From Sedimentisphaerales bacterium (GTDB taxonomy: Bacteria; Planctomycetota; Phycisphaerae; Sedimentisphaerales; SM23-30), in NCBI GenBank assembly GCA_030634605.1, contig DAOWAK010000011.1:1-11357 (forward strand): a DNA stretch of 11,357 bases, given 5' to 3'. The notes under the pieces are model-generated. The model made no database searches. It was not told the DNA's origin and saw nothing but the letters and a program-made list of their open reading frames with translations. The stretch's first letter is position 1. Each line of letters begins with the position of its first letter. The translations under genes and the position numbers were made by a program. This document shows, in pieces, positions 6,600 to 11,357 of the stretch.

Positions 6600-8057
6600 C
6601 TACGGCTGTTGTGGTTGCTGGTCTTGTTCGTGTAGTTCACGCTGTTCGAAGGCGCGGAAGATTAGTTTTGCTACGGAGGTTGGCGAGAGGATTTCGGTGT
6701 TGCAGATGATGTCGTAATTGAGGGGGTCGTTGACGTCTTTGGTGATGAAATCTTTTACGAATTTTTTTTGTTCGCGGTCGGCTTTTTTGACGATGGAGCG
6801 GGCTTTTTCGAGAGAGATGTTGTTTTCCTTGGCGTAGCGTTTGCCGCGGAGTTCGAAGGGGGCGGTGATGCAGACGCGGAGTCCTTTTTCGCGGGGGAGG
6901 ATCATTCCGGCGGCGCGGCCGAAAATGACGGCGCGGCCATGCTCGGCGATAACGAGCAGGACCTGGCCGAGGTGTTCGTAATAGCGCCACTGCAGGTGCG
7001 AGGATTTTTTGGTGGAGAAGAAGCTGACGAGCCGGTCACCGATCCAGCCGAGGGTTTTTTCATCGACGCTGGTGAGCAGCCGGATGTGGACGTTCATGTT
7101 GTCGGACATGTAGTCGAGGATTTCCTTGTCGTATAGCTGCCAGTGCATGAGATCGGAGAGCATGCGGGCGATTTCGGCGCCCCCGCTGCCGGTTTCGCGG
7201 GCGACGGTGATGTAGTCGATGTTGGCGCCGCTGGTGAGATGGGCGGGGGAGTCGTCATCGGAGCGTTTTTCCTGTTCGTGGGACCACTGTTGCATCTGGT
7301 GTTCGACGATGCGTTCAATGTCGATGCCTTCATTCTTGACCTGCTGGTGTTCCTGTTGGCTGAGGACACGCTGGTCCAGGGCCCGCCAGAGGAATCGGGC
7401 GGCGGGTTTGATGTCCAGCTTTTCGGTGTTGATGACGATGTCGTAATGTTTGAAATCGTTGATGTCTTTGCCGAGAAAGTCTTTGAGGAATTTTCGCTGG
7501 TTGGTATCGAATTTTTTGACGATGGCGGCGGCTTCTTCGGTGGAGATGTCGTTTTGCTTGGCGTAACGTTCGCAGCGCATTTCAAAAGGAGCGACGATGC
7601 GGACGCTGAGGCCTTTTTCGCGGGGCAGGAATTGGCCGGCGGCCCGTCCGATGATGATGGCTTTGCCGTGCTGGGCGATGACGAGGAGCACTTTGCCGAG
7701 GTGTTTGTAGTAACTCAGCTGTTCGACGTGCTCTTTGGATTTTGCGGTGAAGAAGGGGACCAGCCAGTCGTTCATCCAGCCGATGGTCTGTTCGTCCACG
7801 CTTTCGAGGGTTTTGACGTGGACGTCCATGTTTTCGGACATGTAGTTGAGGATTTCCTTATCGTACATATCCCAGCCGGCGAGTTCGGCGAGGTGGTTGG
7901 CGATTTCCTCGCCACCGCTGCCGAGTTCGCGGCTGATGGTGATGTATTCGATGCCGTCGTGAGCGGGCTTGGCGTCTTTTTTATGTTTTTCCCAGTCGCT
8001 GAGTCGGCGCTCGGCGAAGTTGGAGATGCCTTCAATTTTGACCGGTTTGCTAAACAT
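6600..8057 (-). CDS. Tandemly duplicated cytidylate-kinase-like protein
   Basis: This protein of 485 residues consists of two copies of a domain of the cytidylate-kinase-like family (Cytidylate_kin2 type), at about 38-236 and 282-480, offset by 244 residues. The copies are about half identical by eye. Each has YIT[IV][SA]RE.GSGG.EIA, then YDKEIL.YMS.NM, S[VI]DE.T.GW, HLG.VLLVIA.HG.A[VI]I.GRAAG..LPREKGL, AP[FE].R..RYAK and a final YDI..NTE. These match the nucleotide-binding loop, the lid Arg region and the C-terminal NTE of the family. At the loop the usual family form is GSGGRE; here it is GSGGEE and GSGGAE (residues 46-51 and 290-295), so the basic residue is missing in both copies. A Gln/His-rich linker joins the domains, and the C-terminus ends QDQQPQQP. 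Start ATG 8057 follows GAGGAG by 7 bases. Substrate and activity are unknown; a regulatory role is possible. Confidence 0.85.
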   Translation of the reverse strand: MFSKPVKIEGISNFAERRLSDWEKHKKDAKPAHDGIEYITISRELGSGGEEIANHLAELAGWDMYDKEILNYMSENMDVHVKTLESVDEQTIGWMNDWLVPFFTAKSKEHVEQLSYYKHLGKVLLVIAQHGKAIIIGRAAGQFLPREKGLSVRIVAPFEMRCERYAKQNDISTEEAAAIVKKFDTNQRKFLKDFLGKDINDFKHYDIVINTEKLDIKPAARFLWRALDQRVLSQQEHQQVKNEGIDIERIVEHQMQQWSHEQEKRSDDDSPAHLTSGANIDYITVARETGSGGAEIARMLSDLMHWQLYDKEILDYMSDNMNVHIRLLTSVDEKTLGWIGDRLVSFFSTKKSSHLQWRYYEHLGQVLLVIAEHGRAVIFGRAAGMILPREKGLRVCITAPFELRGKRYAKENNISLEKARSIVKKADREQKKFVKDFITKDVNDPLNYDIICNTEILSPTSVAKLIFRAFEQRELHEQDQQPQQP

Positions 8058-8103
8058 TAAACTACTCCTCAATTATCAACTCTGAGGTGTTCCAGCGATC
8101 AGC

Positions 8104-8119
8104 ATGGGCTAAAGCCCAT
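8104..8119. repeat. Palindromic repeat ATGGGCTAAAGCCCAT
   Basis: Seven-bp arms flank a 2-base centre. GGGCTTTAGCCC words of this kind are common dispersed intergenic palindromes in several phyla, including planctomycetes. It lies 47 bp before the kinase-like gene, inside its predicted leader RNA. Confidence 0.65.
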
Positions 8120-8160
8120 TCTACAGCTGCTTTGCAATAATTTATAATCTCAACGTATAA

Positions 8161-8190
8161 ATTATATCGTGCCGGGCACATGTGCAACAA
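8161..8190 (-). promoter_or_regulatory. Candidate promoter of the kinase-like gene with nested palindromes
   Basis: On the minus strand TTGTTG (8190-8185), 18 bases and a perfect TATAAT (8166-8161) form a promoter; TTGCAC with a 15-base spacer is an alternative. The spacer holds two overlapping inverted repeats, GCACATGTGC (8176-8185) and GTGCCGGGCAC (8169-8179). These could be an operator. Confidence 0.4.
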
Positions 8191-8437
8191 CAGAAAAAAA
8201 TTCGTAAACACTTTGCTGTTCTAAACTTATATATTTGCCAAATCTGCCGGTGAAAAATGGCTGTTCCGAGGCGGCAATGGGGCTAATGCTCGTAAGTCTA
8301 TTGTTATAAGGAAAATACAGCTATTGACGGGTTCGAGTTTTCGGCTATTTAGCTTTATTTTTGTCTGGCTGGGGCGGACAGCGGCAGGGGGGCAGGGGAT
8401 TTTTGATGAAATATCGGTAGCCAAGGCAAAGGGTTTA

Positions 8438-8466
8438 TTGTGGCAGGTATAATTTTCATGTATAAT
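8438..8466 (+). promoter_or_regulatory. Candidate promoter of the EIIA-CBS/transporter operon
   Basis: TTGTGG (8438-8443), 17 bases and TATAAT (8461-8466) predict a start near 8473. A second TATAAT at 8448-8453 lacks a good -35 box. Confidence 0.4.
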
Positions 8467-8472
8467 TAAGGG

Positions 8473-8484
8473 TTCAAATTTGAA
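8473..8484. promoter_or_regulatory. 12-bp palindrome at the predicted transcription start
   Basis: TTCAAATTTGAA is a perfect palindrome lying exactly where the promoter at 8438-8466 would start transcription, a usual place for a repressor operator. Confidence 0.35.
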
Positions 8485-8532
8485 TTTGGCATCGTGCTGT
8501 AACAATTTTTGCCGGACAGCGGTGATTTAACG

Positions 8533-8556
8533 ATGGATTCCAGAATTAATGAATGA
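8533..8556 (+). other. Seven-codon upstream frame overlapping the EIIA-CBS start
   Basis: ATG at 8533 encodes MDSRINE and stops at TGA 8554-8556, 8 bases past the EIIA-CBS ATG (8549). GGTGAT (8521-8526), which matches the 3' part of the Shine-Dalgarno consensus, lies 6 bases before it. The EIIA-CBS start has no such site. It may serve translational coupling. Confidence 0.3.
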
Positions 8557-9475
8557 TCATTATAGCGGTACTGAATTTTCTCATCTGTTTACAGTAAAGC
8601 AGGTGATCTGCCAGATAGAGCAAACCGGTCGGGATGAAGTGATATTGGAGTTGCTTCGGCTGCTGGCATTGGAGCGGGGGATCGGCAATGTCAATGATGC
8701 CTATGAGGCGGTACTGGAGCGGGAGAATTCGTTTCCAACCCTTGTCGGGCCGGGGATCGCGATGCCGCATGCCCGTCTGGAAGCAATCGACGATCTGGTG
8801 GTGGGGGTGGTTACTTCGCAAAAGGGGATCATTTATCCGAACAAGCCGGACAATCCGATTAATTTGATGATTCTGACGCTGGCACCCAAGACGGCGCCTG
8901 GTCTATATCTGCAGGCGATGAGTTCGCTGGCCAAGATGTGTCAGGACCCGGAAACCGCTAATGCGGTCAGCGGCCTGGGCAGCGTCGAAGAGATATGGAA
9001 ATTTTTCGACCGCAACGGGCTGATTCTGCCCAATTATGTTTTGGCGTGCGATATCATGGACCCGGTGCGGGTCAAGCTGAATGAGAATGATACGCTGGAG
9101 AAGGCGATCGATCTGTTTGTTCGGCACGGACGAATTGATTTGCCGGTGGTGGATAAGGAGGAAGAGCTGATCGGGGTGGTGAGCACTTACGAATTGTTGC
9201 GGGTTTGTCTGCCCGATTACATTTTGTGGATGGATGATCTGACGCCGATTTTGAATTTTGAACCATTTCTGGAAGTGTTGCGCAACGAGAGCAAGACCTG
9301 GCTGACGGAGATCATGGCCAGTGAATTTGCCACGGTGGCTGAGGATGCTCCTGCCATTCAGATAGCCAAGGAGCTGACCCGCCATAATGCGGACAACGCT
9401 TACGTTTTGCGGGGCAAGAAGTTGGTGGGTGTGGTTTCTCTGGAGGGATTTTTAAGGAAGGTGTTGCGAGACTAA
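8549..9475 (+). CDS. PTS EIIA (fructose/Ntr type) domain fused to a CBS pair
   Basis: This is a 308-residue soluble protein. Residues 1-155 are a PTS EIIA type 2 domain. The phosphorylation motif GPGIAMPHAR gives His74 as the site that receives phosphate from HPr or an EIIB-like partner. Two CBS motifs follow. CBS 1 is IMDPVRVKLNENDTLEKAI...DLPVVDKEEELIGVVS, and CBS 2 is IMASEFATVAEDAPAIQIA...YVLRGKKLVGVVS. Together they make a Bateman module that usually binds adenine nucleotides. No EIIB or EIIC is nearby, so a regulatory role is likelier than sugar uptake. The stop overlaps the transporter start by one base, so the protein is very probably its regulator. ATG 8549 is the only ordinary start after an upstream stop (8528-8530), but it lacks a clear ribosome binding site. 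Confidence 0.88.
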   Translation: MNDHYSGTEFSHLFTVKQVICQIEQTGRDEVILELLRLLALERGIGNVNDAYEAVLERENSFPTLVGPGIAMPHARLEAIDDLVVGVVTSQKGIIYPNKPDNPINLMILTLAPKTAPGLYLQAMSSLAKMCQDPETANAVSGLGSVEEIWKFFDRNGLILPNYVLACDIMDPVRVKLNENDTLEKAIDLFVRHGRIDLPVVDKEEELIGVVSTYELLRVCLPDYILWMDDLTPILNFEPFLEVLRNESKTWLTEIMASEFATVAEDAPAIQIAKELTRHNADNAYVLRGKKLVGVVSLEGFLRKVLRD

Positions 9476-10992
9476 TGCGAGTTTCAGACAAGAAAAACGG
9501 CACTTCGGGAATTGCCTTTCGCATGGGCATAATGATTGGTGTGGGCGTACTGGTGGCGATATTGGCCAATGCGGTGAATCTGCAGCGGTCCCAGATTATT
9601 TCCTGTTCGATTTTTATCATGATTATCATGGCGACGCTACTGTTTTGGACGTTTCGGCTGGCGATTGCGTTTGTGGGGATCGGCGTGCTGATGGGCAGCA
9701 ACGTTTTGGATTTGCCGACGTTTATCAAGGAATGCAAAATCGACGTGATTTTGTTTTTGATCGGCATGATGGTTACCGTCGGGGTGCTCAAGGAGCTGGG
9801 GCTGTTTACCTGGATTATTCAAATGGTGATCAGTACGCCGCGGATGACGGGTTTGAAATTTGTGACGATCATTGTGTTTCTGGGGGCGTTCATGGCCTGT
9901 GCGGTGGATGAGGTGACCTCGATTGTTTTCGTGGCGACGCTGATTTTTCAGGTTTGCGACACGCTCAAGGTCAAGCCGATACCTTTTCTTATTATCGCTG
10001 TGCTGGGGACCAACGTTGGTTCCAGCGGGACGATGCTGGGCAATCCGGTGGGTATTTTGATTGGTCAGAACGCGGATCCGCCGCTGGGATTTATGGATTT
10101 TCTGACGTGGTCTTTTCCGATAATGATAGTTACGCTGACGTGTACGCTGGGGGTTTTGGTGTACTGGTTCCGTAAGGATATTCGGCTGCTTTCGGAGCGT
10201 CTGGAAAGCCGTCGCGAGATGCGTCTGGGTCTGGGTCCGCTGGTGAAAGTGCCCTATATGCGGGGGCTGGTGATTCTGGTGGGCATGATCTGTTTTATCG
10301 CTCTGCACCACCAGTTGGAACGTCTTTTGAATCTTGAGCCGAACACAATTCTAATCGTTGCACCTTTGATTATCGCCGGCATCCTGATGATCTGGCGGAA
10401 CAAGCGGGCCCGGCACTATATTGAGGATGATGTGGAATGGTGGACGCTGTTGTTTTTTATGATGCTGTTTGCGGTAGCGGGGACGCTGGAACACACCCAG
10501 GTTACCAGGGAAATTGCCGACAGTTTTCAGTCGGTTTTCGGCGATAAGCCGGCGTTATTGATCCCGGTAATAATTTTCATTTCGGCGATTGGTTCGGCGT
10601 TTGTGGACAATATTGTTTTTGTGGCGGCCTTTATGCCGGTGGTGAACAAGCTGGAGCAGACGCCGCTGTATTGGGCGTTGCTGCAGGGGGCCTGCCTGGG
10701 CGGCAATATTACCATGATCGGCTCGACCGCGAATATTGTCGCTTTGGGGATGCTGGAAAAACGCTACCGGGTTCACATAAACTTTTTCCAGTGGTTCAAG
10801 GTGGGGGCGGTGGTGGGGCTGATTTCCTGTTTGATTGCCTGGGGCGGAATTGCACTGCTGTCGCCTTACATGCCGACCAAGGCGCAGCGAGCGAGAGCTG
10901 TTGCGGCACGCTATGAAAGTAATCACGGTGCTGATGCAATTGGAAGCCAGGTACCGGGTGACGACAATCATCAGGAAGATCAGGAACGGTAA
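9475..10992 (+). CDS. ArsB/NhaD/SLC13-type ion transporter
   Basis: This is a 505-residue integral membrane protein with about 12 hydrophobic segments and a hydrophilic tail of some 40 residues. It belongs to the ion transporter superfamily that includes ArsB, NhaD, CitM and SLC13. The two inverted halves are visible. In the first half, AVDEVTSIVF (Asp145) precedes GTNVGSSGTMLGNPVG (from about residue 178). In the second half, FVDNIVFVAAF (Asp378-Asn379) precedes GGNITMIGSTANIVALG (from residue 409). These hairpin motifs hold substrate and cation in the family. The substrate (Na+/H+ exchange, an anion such as arsenite or sulfate, or a carboxylate) cannot be decided from sequence. AAGGAAGGTG ends 11 bases before the start, and the ATG overlaps the EIIA-CBS stop by one base, which indicates translational coupling. 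The gene runs into the convergent pdxA remnant. Confidence 0.85.
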   Translation: MRVSDKKNGTSGIAFRMGIMIGVGVLVAILANAVNLQRSQIISCSIFIMIIMATLLFWTFRLAIAFVGIGVLMGSNVLDLPTFIKECKIDVILFLIGMMVTVGVLKELGLFTWIIQMVISTPRMTGLKFVTIIVFLGAFMACAVDEVTSIVFVATLIFQVCDTLKVKPIPFLIIAVLGTNVGSSGTMLGNPVGILIGQNADPPLGFMDFLTWSFPIMIVTLTCTLGVLVYWFRKDIRLLSERLESRREMRLGLGPLVKVPYMRGLVILVGMICFIALHHQLERLLNLEPNTILIVAPLIIAGILMIWRNKRARHYIEDDVEWWTLLFFMMLFAVAGTLEHTQVTREIADSFQSVFGDKPALLIPVIIFISAIGSAFVDNIVFVAAFMPVVNKLEQTPLYWALLQGACLGGNITMIGSTANIVALGMLEKRYRVHINFFQWFKVGAVVGLISCLIAWGGIALLSPYMPTKAQRARAVAARYESNHGADAIGSQVPGDDNHQEDQER

Positions 10993-11230
10993 TCTGGCAT
11001 AGTGCCGTGCTTCCTACTTTTCCTGGTTTTTTCCAATCATGAAACGAAACACTCACACCGCAAACCTTAGAGGCACGATCAAGCACCACACGATCACCAA
11101 CCACTATGATTCTTTTGCGGGTTGGTTCGTCATATTGAGCCAACGCCTTGACAATAACCTCTGCCCCGACTCCTGACGGATCACCCATCGTAATTGCAAC
11201 CGGCAACGGTGTCGGCGATAGATTTGACAT
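10796..11230 (-). pseudogene. pdxA: Truncated pdxA (4-hydroxythreonine-4-phosphate dehydrogenase) remnant
   Basis: The first 65 or so codons match the N-terminus of PdxA, the pyridoxal-phosphate pathway dehydrogenase: PVAITMGDPSGVGAEVIVKAL (residues 10-30), then IIVVGDRVVLDRASKVCGV (41-59). Full PdxA has about 330 residues. Here the family resemblance stops near Trp66 (base 11033), and the frame then runs antisense through the transporter's 3' end to a stop at 10796. The two other minus frames stop soon after 11033, so a simple frameshift does not restore it. The metal-binding and substrate-binding parts are absent. GAGG lies about 8 bases before the ATG. Either a deletion joined this fragment to the transporter operon, or the assembly is chimeric. 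Confidence 0.7.
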
Positions 11231-11268
11231 CTGGATATCCTCATAAGGCAGTTGTAATTTTGTGAAGC

Positions 11269-11297
11269 TGTAAAGTCTGCACCAGTAGGTTAGTCAA
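11269..11297 (-). promoter_or_regulatory. Weak candidate promoter of the pdxA remnant
   Basis: On the minus strand TTGACT (11297-11292), 17 bases and TTTACA (11274-11269; 3 of 6) lie about 39 bases before the start codon. The promoter may have outlived the gene. Confidence 0.25.
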
Positions 11298-11357
11298 CTC
11301 CATTAGCGCCCAAAACCGGAAATAATCATACAATTAAGTGTTCGGCTTGTAAATTCA

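Larger units (their letters stand above)
8058..8548. other. 491-bp divergent control region
   Basis: I find no convincing gene here. It holds, from left to right, the leader of the kinase-like gene with a palindromic repeat, its candidate promoter with nested palindromes (8161-8190), a G-run cluster (8368-8398), and the promoter, palindrome and short upstream frame of the EIIA-CBS gene. The 92-codon minus-strand frame at 8227-8505 has no family features. Confidence 0.6.

Noticed and set aside
7143..8060. 305-codon plus-strand frame opposite the kinase-like gene
   Set aside because: Its composition (Gly, Val, Phe, Asp-rich with no domain) is that of the antisense of a GC-rich coding gene. The minus-strand protein has clear family motifs in both halves.
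8227..8505. 92-codon minus-strand frame in the divergent control region
   Set aside because: It has no family features and overlaps the promoter and G-run region. No ribosome binding site could be argued.
9637..10311. 224-codon minus-strand frame inside the transporter gene
   Set aside because: It is His/Gln/Asn-rich with no motif and lies wholly opposite a well-supported membrane protein.
10996..11006. GGCA-TAG-TGCC hairpin after the transporter stop as terminator
   Set aside because: A 4-bp stem with a 3-base loop and no T run is too weak to call.

Overview
The window reads as chromosomal DNA of a bacterium that carries a V-type (A/V) ATPase. A Planctomycetota-like, possibly Phycisphaerae, host is my best guess. 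The reasons are the V-ATPase genes ending in subunits I and K, a secreted PQQ-propeller protein, a cytidylate-kinase-like protein, an EIIA-CBS protein paired with an SLC13-like permease, and gene-poor spacers full of short dispersed repeats. This is inference from gene content; there is no rRNA or other marker in the window. I see no tRNA, rRNA, CRISPR array or transposase gene.

Layout. Positions 1-1467 hold the end of a V-ATPase operon: the C-terminal part of subunit I, then the proteolipid subunit K, closed by a strong rho-independent terminator (1531-1568). Positions 1569-2327 are a repeat-rich spacer. It has a minus-strand terminator-like hairpin at the end of an 86-codon frame with no start, three different families of roughly 10-bp tandem units, a good sigma70-type promoter, and three copies of a 15-bp motif. 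Next comes a small AT-rich orphan gene for a membrane-anchored protein (2328-2906). Inverted relatives of the 15-bp motif lie on its right side, so it looks like an inserted cassette. A regulatory stretch with two promoter candidates and a 22-bp palindrome leads into a Uup-like ABC-F ATPase gene (3216-5114).

On the minus strand, convergent with the ABC-F gene, lie a secreted PQQ-type beta-propeller protein (5158-6486) and a tandemly duplicated cytidylate-kinase-like protein (6600-8057). A divergent 491-bp control region (8058-8548) separates the latter from a two-gene plus-strand operon. That operon encodes a PTS EIIA domain fused to two CBS domains (8549-9475), overlapping by one base an ArsB/NhaD/SLC13-type membrane transporter (9475-10992). 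The right end holds a truncated pdxA remnant on the minus strand (start 11230), whose reading frame runs into the 3' end of the transporter gene.

How the parts work together. The V-ATPase membrane rotor subunit keeps the residues that bind Na+ in the Enterococcus NtpK ring, so this enzyme may pump or use Na+. The EIIA-CBS/transporter pair looks like a transporter controlled by PTS phosphorylation state and by a nucleotide sensor. It is the most system-like unit in the window. The remaining genes look like single-gene units.
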